Shown: positions 1 to 8,194 of the stretch, piece after piece | How the letters are laid out: every line of letters starts with the position of its first letter | Numbering within the stretch: the first letter of the stretch is position 1 | NCBI RefSeq assembly: GCF_900113415.1 | Contig: NZ_FOPH01000005.1 | Coordinates: 124,001 to 188,000 of the forward strand | Reading direction: 5' to 3' | Origin: Oribacterium sp. WCC10 | Lineage (GTDB): Bacteria > Bacillota > Clostridia > Lachnospirales > Lachnospiraceae | Length of the DNA stretch: 64,000 bases | Translations under genes and position numbers: made by a program | Notes under the pieces: model-generated | Seen by the model: only the letters and a program-made list of their open reading frames with translations | The model's database searches: none | What the model was told of the DNA's origin: nothing

Positions 1-1232
1 AATATTTCGCATATCAATGCACAGGCATCTTTGATAAGCTTATCCCCCGCAGCATGTCCTAATGTATCATTGATATGTTTAAGACCGTTTATATCACAAA
101 CAACAACTGCCAGATGTTTGAGTTCATTATTATGAATTTTCCGGTTCAAATCATTTTCATACTCTAAATACGCGTGCTTATTTCTTACACCGGTCATAGA
201 GTCTTTGGTTGCCATATTCTGAAAAGCTATTCTCGTTTCTTTCTCTGCGTTGAGCTTCTCTTTGGATAATTCCCTTAATTCCAGAAAAAGAATAGCAGCC
301 AGAATCAGTTCTGCAAAAAACGTGAAAGTAATCTGTTTCCTGTTGGCTAAAAGATTGTTCTCGCTAATGTCACGAATCTGATCCAAAATAACGTTTTCAT
401 GGATCAAAACAGTAAACTCCCATCCTGTATTCAGAAGAGGAACGTAACACAACGTTTCAGTGACACCGCCATATATAAACGTCATGCTTCCCCCTACATC
501 GTTAGCAAAATGATCCATATTTTCTTTCCATACATCCTCAGAAACAAGACCCTTTGTTGCGTCAAATATATTATGATATGAAATAGCCGGACCAAGTTCC
601 GTGCCGGACAGATTACTTCCGTTTTTTGAATATAAAGCGAAATATGTACTGCTCTTATTATCAACCGAAAGGAGGTCAATGATATCCTTAATGTCTATCT
701 GAATGAAGCAGGCTTTGAAGGGTTTACCCATGATAGTAAGATCCGGTGTCGGAATAGCGAGGCACAACTGTTTGTAAGAACCATAAATGGAAACTGTACT
801 GATAGTACGATCAGTCATTGTTTCTTCCGATAAGAATTCATGTCTGCTTTTTCCGGTATATGTAGTATATTGCGTGTACACAACATTATCCTGATCTACC
901 AGTGCGAATCGGTTAAGAGATAATAGGTTTTTGATTTTTCCCAGGGTTTGTCGTAATTCTTCCTGTGATTCGATGTCTTCATGCTGAATATAGTCCAAAG
1001 CCGTTTCCATCTGAATGAATTCGCTTTCAATTTGATTGGCAACAGTATGAGAACGACGATCTGCTATTGATTCAAGATAAAATCGGCTTACTGTAAAAAT
1101 AGCTTCTTCTGTCTTAAGAATCGTATTATGCGACGAGTGAATTGAATTGGCAGTCACCATTGCAATTATCAGCAAACTGCCTATGATTGCTGTAAGCAAA
1201 AATGTTCTATTCGTTATCTGTTTCATTTTCAT
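1..1232 (-). CDS. Membrane sensor diguanylate cyclase (partial, 3' end off the window)
   Basis: I translated this minus-strand frame from 1232 to the left edge and found it open throughout (about 410 residues). It starts with a membrane segment (KQITNRTFLLTAIIGSLLII), continues with an extracytoplasmic sensor region of roughly 280 residues of the double-CACHE kind, a second membrane segment (FFAELILAAILFLE), a short linker, and the start of a GGDEF domain (DSMTGVRNKHAYLEYE, then VVVCDINGLKHINDTLGH). The GGDEF signature itself lies beyond the window, so activity cannot be judged. The family makes cyclic di-GMP from two GTP in response to a ligand. It begins 2 bp after the stop of the sugar-binding lipoprotein gene, so the two are probably co-transcribed and the binding protein may feed the sensor. 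ATG at 1232 is preferred; ATG at 1226 is possible. Confidence 0.85.
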   Translation of the reverse strand, partial: MKMKQITNRTFLLTAIIGSLLIIAMVTANSIHSSHNTILKTEEAIFTVSRFYLESIADRRSHTVANQIESEFIQMETALDYIQHEDIESQEELRQTLGKIKNLLSLNRFALVDQDNVVYTQYTTYTGKSRHEFLSEETMTDRTISTVSIYGSYKQLCLAIPTPDLTIMGKPFKACFIQIDIKDIIDLLSVDNKSSTYFALYSKNGSNLSGTELGPAISYHNIFDATKGLVSEDVWKENMDHFANDVGGSMTFIYGGVTETLCYVPLLNTGWEFTVLIHENVILDQIRDISENNLLANRKQITFTFFAELILAAILFLELRELSKEKLNAEKETRIAFQNMATKDSMTGVRNKHAYLEYENDLNRKIHNNELKHLAVVVCDINGLKHINDTLGHAAGDKLIKDACALICEI

Positions 1233-1234
1233 CT

Positions 1235-2353
1235 TCAAATATCACCATAAAGCAGTTCAAGCATCAATGCAGCGTCTCTCTGATAGATAATGGTAGTTAT
1301 CTCATTAGTTTTATCCGGAAATAACTCTCCTGGCATATTTCCATCAGCAATTTTCACTGCTACCTGAATCGTATCAAATCCGATTGAATAGCAATCCTGC
1401 ACTCCGAGACAATAAATCACTCCCTCATCCAGATAGCTTAATGCTTCCTGATCATGATCCATGCCGACAATAACTGCTTTGCTGCCTGTTTCTTTAACAG
1501 CTCTGGCTGCACCTACGGGGTTACTCATATTACAACAGATAATTCCATCCAGATCCGGGTTTTTTTTCAGGATATTCAGGGTAAGTCCGTATGCCAGATC
1601 AACAGAGTCCATATCATATTCCGTGGCTACGATCTCCATGTCACCATACTTTGCAATAGTGTCTCTGGCCCCTCTTGCCCTGTCTTCATGACATGGGGCA
1701 CCTCTGCTCCCCACAAGTATAGCTACCTTTCCTTTGTACGAAAGCTTTTCGCAAAGGGCTTCCGTTAAGTCTGCACCATCCGCATAATTATGTGTATTTC
1801 CAACGTATGCGATCCTTTTACAACCTGCGGCTGCGTCTGAACTTGAAAATGTCATTACTTTTGATCCTGAGTCAACCATTCTGTCAATTATCGGAGATAT
1901 AACAGACTCGTCTGCAACATCGACGCCGATCACATCATAGTTTTTTTGTTCTGCCTGAAGAAGCCGTTTTGTCTGATCTTCAGCAGAAGCGCCTTCAGGT
2001 GCCATATACTCATAAGTAACAGTAATTCCTTTATCCAGAAACTGTCTCTGGGCTTCTTCCATTCCCAGAGCTACGGCATCCCACCACGGATGGACAGTTT
2101 TATATGTGAAATAGAAATTATAATGATCCTTCTCTGGAATATACGAATCAAGCTCATGATCAAAATCAACCGCGCTACTTACAGGCTCTGCTCCTATTGA
2201 TGTGTCTTTATCTGAAGATACTGTTGAATCAACAGGAGGTAAAGTCTCATTTAAACCCTTCTCAGGATTTGCGGTAGAGCAAGCCCCAAAGGCAAGCACA
2301 ATCGTCAATACCGTAATCACTGAATATAACTTCCGAAATTTATTTCTTTGCAT
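1235..2353 (-). CDS. Periplasmic-binding-protein-like sugar-binding lipoprotein
   Basis: A 372-residue exported lipoprotein: hydrophobic signal segment followed by a lipobox ending at Cys25 (AFGACS), a Ser/Thr/Glu-rich linker, then a type I periplasmic binding fold (Peripla_BP_4, RbsB-like). Typical blocks are visible: YDVIGVDVADESVISPIID, VAILVGSRGAPCHEDRARG, DLDGIICCNMSNPVGAAR and KAVIVGMDHDQEALSYL. It would bind a sugar or related ligand outside the membrane. No permease or ATPase genes are adjacent; the next gene, 2 bp downstream, is a membrane diguanylate cyclase. A sensory role (ligand presented to the CACHE sensor) therefore looks at least as likely as transport. A good ribosome site (GAGGCAAC) precedes the ATG. 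Confidence 0.85.
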   Translation of the reverse strand: MQRNKFRKLYSVITVLTIVLAFGACSTANPEKGLNETLPPVDSTVSSDKDTSIGAEPVSSAVDFDHELDSYIPEKDHYNFYFTYKTVHPWWDAVALGMEEAQRQFLDKGITVTYEYMAPEGASAEDQTKRLLQAEQKNYDVIGVDVADESVISPIIDRMVDSGSKVMTFSSSDAAAGCKRIAYVGNTHNYADGADLTEALCEKLSYKGKVAILVGSRGAPCHEDRARGARDTIAKYGDMEIVATEYDMDSVDLAYGLTLNILKKNPDLDGIICCNMSNPVGAARAVKETGSKAVIVGMDHDQEALSYLDEGVIYCLGVQDCYSIGFDTIQVAVKIADGNMPGELFPDKTNEITTIIYQRDAALMLELLYGDI

Positions 2354-2490
2354 TTAAGTTGCCTCGTTTCCATACTTTACAGCAGAAACCTTTAGGTTTT
2401 TCAGAATGACTCAAATTGATATCCTCTTTCTGCCTGTTGTTATTTGTTTTATCGACTCGAATTCAACTTTAATCAGTGATTTTTCTGCAC

Positions 2491-2526
2491 AAGAAAATGC
2501 CCTTTGAAAAGCAAGGGCATTTTCTT
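2491..2526. terminator. Symmetric intrinsic terminator hairpin
   Basis: AAGAAAATGCCCTT pairs with AAGGGCATTTTCTT across an 8-nt loop. T-rich flanks occur on both sides, so it can act in either direction. It sits between the lipoprotein gene and the secreted protein gene and most likely ends the transcript of the latter. The rest of 2354-2621 shows nothing I can name. Confidence 0.7.
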
Positions 2527-2621
2527 ATTATCTAATCTTTGAATTGTACAACCAATCAGAGGTACAAGAATAACCGTAAATATCTCACGTACATATGTAT
2601 AATCTATGATTCGGATATTTA

Positions 2622-3248
2622 TCAAGCTCCGTAACAAAGCTCCGTTACCACTCCATTTGCAACTGTTATATAGAGAACTGGTCCGGTGCTGGATATAAAT
2701 TCTGATTTACTCATATATAAAAGCCCTTCATCAGTACCTTCCCCATACGTGGTCTGACTGGTAAGTTTAAACTGATATGTACCATTACTCATACGGGTCG
2801 CGTCTTCCCAGTTATTACCCTGATAATAATCCAGGGAACCTTTAACTGTCAGAACATCACCACTGATCGAAACAGAGGACAGATGTGAAATACCGTAGCC
2901 ACTGTCATATAAATTACCATAATAAGTTCCGGATGTGGTTACATATGAGGAACTGCTGCTTGAACTACCGTAACCGCTCGAGTAACGTGACGGCTTTCCG
3001 TCCCACGCTCCATCGGAACCAACATAATATCCGTCAGGTGTCCATGAGTTTACAAGCATAGCACCGTCACTTCCGAGATAATAATTGCCAACCCATCTGT
3101 TAGTCGCAACATTCCCATAATCGTCTATATAGTACCAGTCGCCGAAGTCGAAGGTCCAATATCCGGCAAAAGCTGTGATAGAGAAAAGAGAAATGATAAG
3201 AGCCAGAACTACCGAAAATCTAAATGCTTTTAAATATTTACCCAGCAT
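2622..3248 (-). CDS. Secreted protein with cell-wall-binding-type repeats
   Basis: The reading frame extends to 3428, but the real start is ATG 3248, which has a strong ribosome site (GGAGGTAAAC) and opens a signal peptide (MLGKYLKAFRFSVVLALIIS, cleavage near AFA-GYW). The mature protein (about 180 residues) begins with aromatic/Gly repeats of the choline- or glucan-binding type (DWYYIDDYGN, RWVGNYYLGSDGAM, YYVGSDGAW). A Ser-rich linker follows, then an unrecognised C-terminal domain of about 100 residues. Likely surface attached. An RNA element resembling the one at 5.6 kb lies upstream, so expression may be leader controlled. Function beyond wall association is unknown. Confidence 0.75.
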   Translation of the reverse strand: MLGKYLKAFRFSVVLALIISLFSITAFAGYWTFDFGDWYYIDDYGNVATNRWVGNYYLGSDGAMLVNSWTPDGYYVGSDGAWDGKPSRYSSGYGSSSSSSSYVTTSGTYYGNLYDSGYGISHLSSVSISGDVLTVKGSLDYYQGNNWEDATRMSNGTYQFKLTSQTTYGEGTDEGLLYMSKSEFISSTGPVLYITVANGVVTELCYGA

Positions 3249-3375
3249 GTTTACCTCCAAAATTTGATATGCCAAAAAACACGAACTACTTGCCTCTAAA
3301 GGATTATGTCGACGATGTTCAGGTGTTATATAAGCTCTGAAATGATGTGCAACTGTCTTTAAGATACTTACTATT

Positions 3376-3457
3376 TCTCCACGGTCATAGTCACCTAAAA
3401 ATATCTGGTTAATATGTTGCTTTCCCAATATGGTAAGGCTCCCTCTTACCTGGCATA
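3376..3457 (-). ncRNA. Leader-like RNA element, short copy
   Basis: About 80 nt shared with the element at 5573-5800, read on the minus strand. It has a GGTAAG/CTTACC stem, then a conserved AGCAACATATTAACCAGATA segment and GACCGTGGAGA. This copy lacks the 5' half and the terminator hairpin of the longer copy. It lies 130 bp upstream of the secreted protein start. Could be a riboswitch or attenuator remnant; I do not recognise the class. Confidence 0.45.
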
Positions 3458-3628
3458 CTAGTATATAGAATAATAACTATCTGACTCATTATGTACTGTT
3501 TTATTACAGAAATACTTGTCCAACATAACAGTCAGGATGTATCAGAAACTTAATTTATGCTGTACTATGTTTTGTTTTTGAGAGTTTCATATAGAAATCC
3601 CTCCATATTTCCTTTTGAAGGCAATATG

Positions 3629-3716
3629 TTGTGAAATTCCAAAAAATAAAAAAAATATATAAAAATTTTTCCGGCCAATTATTTCTGACTATCCGGCCAA
3701 TTTTGGAATTCACAAC
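3629..3716. repeat. Inverted repeat with internal direct repeats
   Basis: TTGTGAAATTCC and TTTTGGAATTCACAA form inverted arms around an AT-rich core that contains CCGGCCAATT twice. It lies just past the 3' end of the ATPase gene, where ACATTACT also recurs four times (3759-3797). A terminator or small repeat element; no gene is seen in 3249-3782. Confidence 0.4.
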
Positions 3717-3782
3717 AAATTGTCTTTTTTCGTATTTCTCTGAAACTGAATATATCAGACATTACGCAACATTACTCAGACA

Positions 3783-5462
3783 TTACTCAACATTACTTTT
3801 CTTTATCAGAAGTTCCTTTCCTTCAAAAGCAAACGCAAGCTTTATTATCCTGTCTTTGCTATATCCCGCTTCAAGAAGCTCGGTTTCATACTTCTTATCT
3901 TCGATCTGTTTCAGCGCTATATCGCAAAGCTCATCAAGGGTCCTGCCATTATCGCTCCGACGCTTGGACTTAAACTCGATGATAACAGCATTATCCTTTT
4001 TATCCTTCGGACGGAGCATGACATCATAACGGCCCAGTCCGCTTTCGCGGTTTGACTTTATCTCGTATCTGCCACGAAGTTCCACAAGAAGCCCGATCAC
4101 AAGACCGTGATAGAAGTTTTCCGGAGCTGCTTTACCACTTCCGTCAAAAGTACTGATCATACTTTCGCAGATTTCTGATAAGGTATCTGTCATGTCATCT
4201 ATGTTGCCTTCCAGGAGTGCTTTAACAAAATAACTGTAATTTTCTCCTGCATTCTCAAACCATCTCTCTACAAGCAGACTAAAGCTGTCTTTGACTTCGT
4301 GATTTGTGAGTTTAAGGCTATACACCGCCATGTTTCCTTCGCCTTCTATAGAAACCGGCTTTAGATATCCGGCTGAGAACAAAAGACTCCATATAGCGTT
4401 CTTATTACCGGTTATCTCTCCGTAGACAAGCTGTTCATCAATCTTTGTTTGTATCACGCCATCATTAAGCAGATCCTCAAAAGCCTTCTTTATCTCAACG
4501 CTCCCTTCTCTTACGAGCTTTGACACAAGTGAATTAGAGCTTGTATTAGCCCAATACGGTTCATATTTACCTTCTTGAAGGAAAGAAATGATGGACCATG
4601 GATTATAGATATCTTCAGTATTTCCAAACTTAAACCCATCGTACCATTCTTTTACCTTTTTCTTTTCAGAACTGTATCCGTAAGCTTCCAATGCCTCGAA
4701 TACTTCCTTCTCAGTAAATCCAAAACAGTCAGCATACTTATCAGATGAAATAGTTACAATTTTCAAATTGTTAAGATCTGAAAACAATGACTCCCTGCTT
4801 ACGCGTGTAATACCGGTCAAAAGGGCTTTCTGAAGGTTTGGATTGGTTTTTAAAGTGGAATTAAACATATTCCGCATGTAACCTGAGATTTCATCCCAAT
4901 AGCCATTTACATAAGCCTCCTGCATAGGAGTGTCATATTCATCTATCAGAATAATGACTTTCTTATTATAGAAATCCGAGAGCCATCTGCAAAAAGTATT
5001 GAGACATTGGCACGCTGTTCTCTCATCCATGTCGTAACTGACTTTTTGGTAGAATTCCAGGTCTTTATCACCCATTTTATCTGTGAGCCAGGTATTCTGT
5101 GCGATCCACTCAGTGAAAAGCCAGTTAAACTGTTGCAAAGCACCTTTATATGTCTCTGCTTTTACACTGGCAAAGGAAACAAAGAGTACCGGCCACTTTC
5201 CACACTCTTTCATCATTTCAGTATCCTGTGAAATACTTAATCCATCAAAGAGCTCCTCATTGTTTCCCTGTCTTTCAGAAAAGAATTTCTCAACAGTGCT
5301 CAGCATCAGAGTTTTTCCGAAACGACGCGGACGGGTGATCAATGTAATATCATCCTTACTTTGCCACCATTCATTTATAAAATAAGTTTTATCTACGTAA
5401 AAAGCATTTTCTGTTATAACCTTTTCGTAATCTTGTAAACCCAGTCCAACCGTCTTTAGCAT
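3783..5462 (-). CDS. AAA-ATPase-like protein with C-terminal PD-(D/E)XK nuclease domain
   Basis: A 559-residue protein of the family described as AAA_ATPase-like (PF09820) plus PDDEXK_9 (PF08011). The N-terminus has the family opening (YEKVITENAFYVDKTYFI) and a degenerate P-loop region (TRPRRFGKTLMLSTVEKFF). A Walker-B-like IILIDEYDTPMQEAY follows near residue 160. The C-terminus has GRYDVMLRP and AVIIEFKSK, fitting the nuclease D...ExK core. The family is abundant in Bacteroidetes and Clostridia, often in many copies, and its role is not established. Start at 5462 is chosen because an AGAGGTG ribosome site precedes that ATG; the frame itself extends to 5510. Confidence 0.85.
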   Translation of the reverse strand: MLKTVGLGLQDYEKVITENAFYVDKTYFINEWWQSKDDITLITRPRRFGKTLMLSTVEKFFSERQGNNEELFDGLSISQDTEMMKECGKWPVLFVSFASVKAETYKGALQQFNWLFTEWIAQNTWLTDKMGDKDLEFYQKVSYDMDERTACQCLNTFCRWLSDFYNKKVIILIDEYDTPMQEAYVNGYWDEISGYMRNMFNSTLKTNPNLQKALLTGITRVSRESLFSDLNNLKIVTISSDKYADCFGFTEKEVFEALEAYGYSSEKKKVKEWYDGFKFGNTEDIYNPWSIISFLQEGKYEPYWANTSSNSLVSKLVREGSVEIKKAFEDLLNDGVIQTKIDEQLVYGEITGNKNAIWSLLFSAGYLKPVSIEGEGNMAVYSLKLTNHEVKDSFSLLVERWFENAGENYSYFVKALLEGNIDDMTDTLSEICESMISTFDGSGKAAPENFYHGLVIGLLVELRGRYEIKSNRESGLGRYDVMLRPKDKKDNAVIIEFKSKRRSDNGRTLDELCDIALKQIEDKKYETELLEAGYSKDRIIKLAFAFEGKELLIKKSNVE

Positions 5463-5572
5463 GTGAACACACCTCTTTCCACTACGTCCATATATGCCTA
5501 ATAGTAGCATAATTCCGGCTGTCTCTCAAATAAGATGGACTCGATAGTTTTCAGGTGAAATCATAATACTCC

Positions 5573-5602
5573 AAAAAAAAGACCGTGAATATCTCCACGG
5601 TC
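5573..5602 (-). terminator. Rho-independent terminator of the 5.6 kb RNA
   Basis: GACCGTG-GAGATATT-CACGGTC on the minus strand followed by T8. It stands upstream of the ATPase gene start at 5462, so it either ends the small RNA or attenuates the downstream gene. Confidence 0.75.
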
Positions 5603-5800
5603 ATGATCAACTAAAAGTATCTGGTTAATATGTTGCTATCCCAACATGGTAAGCCTTTCACTTACCTGGCATATACGACCACCGATAGTTCGATGTCCGT
5701 CGGGTGCTTCCGTTAGTGATAGTTGTTCTCGATGCCAGAGCACCGCCATACCGCTCCTTAGTATGGATGTCCATCATACGACGGGAAAGAGAATACTCTT
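5573..5800 (-). ncRNA. Structured leader-type RNA ending in an intrinsic terminator
   Basis: On the minus strand between dhaM and the ATPase gene. The 5' half has GTATG/CATAC around an ATGGACAT loop, GGTGCT/AGCACC and CCGA/TCGG pairings. The 3' half has GTAAG/CTTAC, TGTTG/CAACA, and a perfect GACCGTG/CACGGTC hairpin followed by eight T. The 3' half recurs at 3376-3457. Layout (compact fold, then terminator, then gene) fits a regulatory leader or a small RNA. I do not recognise it as a known riboswitch; the raiA motif would be one class to test. Strand follows from the T tract. Confidence 0.6.
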
Positions 5801-5834
5801 TCAGCGATTAAATTATTATCATATTATCCCTCTC

Positions 5835-6230
5835 TCAGCTGTTTATTTTTTTCATAGACCGCGTCTCCTCAGCGGCCATGATAACATCTTCGATTTTGTC
5901 GCCTGAAACTGCTGAAACTGCAGCCGCAACTGTCCCTTCTACTATAGGTGCATCAGCAAGCTTAACGATAATGTCCTCATCTTCCATGAGTTCTATAGCT
6001 GTCTCTGCGCTCATGATACCGCTGCCGAGATCTGCCAGTACAACAACTCCATCACCGTCATCAGCAGCCTTAATTGCTTCGGAAATACGAACAGCATCTG
6101 TTCCTATCTCCTTATCTTCCATACCGCCGGCACAGATAATGCCTTTGTGTCCGACTGCAATCTGATCTGTAAGATCCTTTATACCCTCAGCAATTTTCCA
6201 GCTGTGTGAAACAATTACCAAACCAACCAT
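5835..6230 (-). CDS. dhaM: PTS-dependent dihydroxyacetone kinase phosphotransfer subunit DhaM
   Basis: 131 residues, the size of a single-domain EIIA(Man)-like DhaM. The N-terminal VGLVIVSHS places the phosphorylated histidine at His9, and VVVLADLGSGIMSAETAIE and VKLADAPIVEGTVAAAVSA are family blocks. DhaM takes phosphate from HPr and passes it to ADP bound on DhaL. It starts 6 bp after the dhaL stop, so the two are one operon. DhaK, the dihydroxyacetone-binding subunit, is not next to them. Confidence 0.92.
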   Translation of the reverse strand: MVGLVIVSHSWKIAEGIKDLTDQIAVGHKGIICAGGMEDKEIGTDAVRISEAIKAADDGDGVVVLADLGSGIMSAETAIELMEDEDIIVKLADAPIVEGTVAAAVSAVSGDKIEDVIMAAEETRSMKKINS

Positions 6231-6236
6231 CTAACA

Positions 6237-6857
6237 TTACTCCTTTATAAAGTCTCTGATAACTTCAAGGGTCATGGTAGCGGACGTGGCTCCCGGATCC
6301 TGATGACCTATGCTTCTGTCACCAAGATAACTTGCTCTGCCCTTTGTAGCCGCAATAGTCTTTGTGAATTTTATTCCTTCATTTGCTGCAGCGCATGCGG
6401 CGTCAAGACCGTCACCAAAGCTACCGCCGGCATCTACCTTCTCTTTGAAGGCATCAAGGGCAGGGATAAGAGAATCCAACATTGTCTTTTCACCCTTACT
6501 GGCCTTTCCTCTCTTCTGAATACCGGCTATTGCAGCTTCCAGAGATAGTTTAAAATCTTCGGCATTCACAGACTCTTTTCCTGCAAGAACCTTGGCAGCT
6601 TCCATATAAGCCGTTCCGTAAAGAGGACCTGACGCACCCCCGACAGTTGATAAAAGAGTCATTCCGGTCTTTTTGAGAACAGCACCGATATCGTGTTCTT
6701 CCGAAGGAACCTTTTCAATTACAGCTCGGAAGCCTCTTGCCATGTTAACGCCATGGTCGGCATCACCGATTTCCCGATCAAGCTCGGTCAGAAAGTCCTT
6801 GTTCTCGATGATCTTTTCTCCTATACATTTTAAGCAGCTATATATTCTTGTAGACAT
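6237..6857 (-). CDS. dhaL: Dihydroxyacetone kinase ADP-binding subunit DhaL
   Basis: 206 residues, normal DhaL length. The Mg-ADP pocket motifs are visible: LDREIGDADHGVNMARG near residue 25, STVGGASGPLYGTAY near residue 70, and GRASYLGDRSIGHQDPGATS near the C-terminus. DhaL holds ADP permanently and transfers phosphate from DhaM to dihydroxyacetone on DhaK. Upstream DNA (6858-7190) holds no dhaK, only a short frame without homology I know. The substrate-binding subunit must be elsewhere or the pair serves another kinase partner. Confidence 0.92.
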   Translation of the reverse strand: MSTRIYSCLKCIGEKIIENKDFLTELDREIGDADHGVNMARGFRAVIEKVPSEEHDIGAVLKKTGMTLLSTVGGASGPLYGTAYMEAAKVLAGKESVNAEDFKLSLEAAIAGIQKRGKASKGEKTMLDSLIPALDAFKEKVDAGGSFGDGLDAACAAANEGIKFTKTIAATKGRASYLGDRSIGHQDPGATSATMTLEVIRDFIKE

Positions 6858-7107
6858 ACGTAATCACCCTCCCCAAAAATAGTTTTATGCTCAAGACACG
6901 TTTTTTAAGCTGTGCGGATTTCATGAGCCTCTGTTTCATAATTAAATCCTCAATATATAAAAAAACTTGAACTCTCACATTTACTTACAATAAAGAATCA
7001 TCGACAGTAAGATAAACACCTATAAGAATTTTAGAATTGATGATAAGTTATTGTCAGTTCATGTTTTCAAATTACCGACAATTTTTTTGCCTGAATCCGG
7101 CCAAAAT

Positions 7108-7152
7108 AAAAGTACTTCTAAGATACCTGATAGATACCTTTGAAGTACTTTT
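7108..7152. terminator. Bidirectional terminator at the island edge
   Basis: AAAAGTACTTC and GAAGTACTTTT arms, with an inner GATACCT repeat. It lies just outside the left island repeat. It was probably the native terminator of the rlmL-like gene before insertion separated them. Confidence 0.65.
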
Positions 7153-7192
7153 AGTTCACTTTATAGTCTCAAAACCCACGCAATTTCAAGCT

Positions 7193-7224
7193 TTTTTCTC
7201 GAAATCATGAGGTTTATTCTGGTT
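7193..7224. repeat. Left attachment site (attL) of the island
   Basis: A 32-bp sequence (TTTTTCTCGAAATCATGAGG and on to TATTCTGGTT) identical to 39003-39034 in the 3' end of the rlmL-like gene. To its right, inside the island, 7225-7260 still resembles the gene coding sequence but has diverged, as expected if the element carries a gene 3' end picked up from an earlier host. Confidence 0.85.
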
Positions 7225-7325
7225 CTGCATCCTGCCTGTGTATGAATAGAAATAGGTTTTCATCAGACTTACACAATTCTCAAGAAAGTCTTATTTTATG
7301 CGGTTTCTAAGGGTGTCTCTGCATA

Positions 7326-7432
7326 TTTACCCCACTTTTTTTCGATTTTACCCCATTTTGAAACTGAAGTCACGTAGTTTATAAATTCGTGAAAAAAACA
7401 TCGATCATGCTCAAACTGGGGTAAAAAAGTGT
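7326..7432. promoter_or_regulatory. Arm-type recombinase sites, left end
   Basis: TTTACCCCACTTTTTT at 7326, ATTTTACCCCATTTT at 7345 and the inverted ACTGGGGTAAAAAAGTG at 7415. The same motif occurs twice at the right end (38851-38890). Repeated motifs just inside both attachment sites fit arm sites bound by the element's recombinase or excision factor. Confidence 0.6.
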
Positions 7433-7528
7433 GCTTTCGCCCAACATAAAAAGTAGCCCAAGCCTATGAATCCTGAGCCATTTTTTTATTTACCCAAAGT
7501 TTCAGTTGAATAAAAACAATCAACAAAA

Positions 7529-7552
7529 AAGAGGCGACGTATAGCCACCTCT
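7529..7552 (-). terminator. Terminator after the small-gene operon
   Basis: AAGAGG/CCTCTT hairpin followed by a T6 run on the minus strand, 17 bp downstream of the DUF6075-like gene stop. Confidence 0.7.
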
Positions 7553-7568
7553 TCATAAAAATTTTAAA

Positions 7569-7982
7569 TCATGAATACCATAATAGCAAAGCTTGTACAG
7601 CGTAAGGACATAATCCATATTGCAAAAGTGTACAAAAAATATTACAAGGTGAATATTTGGAATAAATCTCAACACGATTTAAAGGACTATTTTCCTCCAT
7701 GAGTGGCCCAATATGGTACAGATCGACAGCTAAACGCATAAATGCCAAATCTACCGGAGATAGCCTTGCTGAAAATTTTTCGGCGCCATATAAGAGGCGT
7801 TTCTCGTCTTGGTCAAATATTTCCGCATAATACTCTCGGCATTTTTTAGTACTACCCATGAGATAGATAAAACTACGTAATCTCTTATCACAGGTTTTAT
7901 CCTTATCATTTTTGAACAAGTGTTTATGAGACTTGTAAAATTTTTTGTGTTTGCCATCGATAAAGATAGGTTTATGCTTCAT
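7569..7982 (-). CDS. DUF6075-like protein, copy B
   Basis: 137 residues, preceded by AAGGAGT. It is a paralogue of the protein at 8777-9175. Both start with a short FxDxxHKxFYxxHK block, have a YCRK/CREYYxxxFDxDEK middle, an FMRLAVDLYH / IIRLAFDLFH helix, a YSPCNIF / YSTANVF motif and end in YAVQALLLWYS / YGVQALKLRYG. I associate the pattern with DUF6075 of Clostridia mobile elements; function unknown. Last gene of a minus-strand cluster starting at 9483. Confidence 0.7.
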   Translation of the reverse strand: MKHKPIFIDGKHKKFYKSHKHLFKNDKDKTCDKRLRSFIYLMGSTKKCREYYAEIFDQDEKRLLYGAEKFSARLSPVDLAFMRLAVDLYHIGPLMEENSPLNRVEIYSKYSPCNIFCTLLQYGLCPYAVQALLLWYS

Positions 7983-8080
7983 TTTGTTTACTCCTTTTCT
8001 GCAGTTATTAATGTTACGTATCTAATGTGTGCTTTTACTTCTGCTGATAATGATGAAACACAAAAAGAAAATGCAATAAA

Positions 8081-8109
8081 AAGAGGCAACTCATTATGAG
8101 TCACCTCTT
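8081..8109. terminator. Hairpin between small island genes
   Basis: AAGAGG/CCTCTT outer arms with ACTCAT/ATGAGT inside. Similar in its arms to the terminator at 7529. Likely reduces transcription into the last gene of the cluster. Confidence 0.5.
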
Positions 8110-8194
8110 AAATATTTTATTTGTCTAACTATTCTAATTCTATTTTTTTATTTATATCGTAATTGCCTTGCTGATTTTAGTTAAGGCCGTTAAA

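Noticed and set aside
3249-3428. N-terminal extension of the secreted repeat protein
   Set aside because: It overlaps the repeated RNA element, while a strong ribosome site and signal peptide begin at 3248.
5573-5800. Known riboswitch (c-di-GMP-I/II, cobalamin, SAM, TPP, M-box)
   Set aside because: The consensus cores I remember for these classes are not found; only an unnamed structured RNA can be supported.
7193-7260. A truncated second rlmL-like gene
   Set aside because: Only the last 20 or so codons are present; it is better explained as the left attachment site and element-borne flank.
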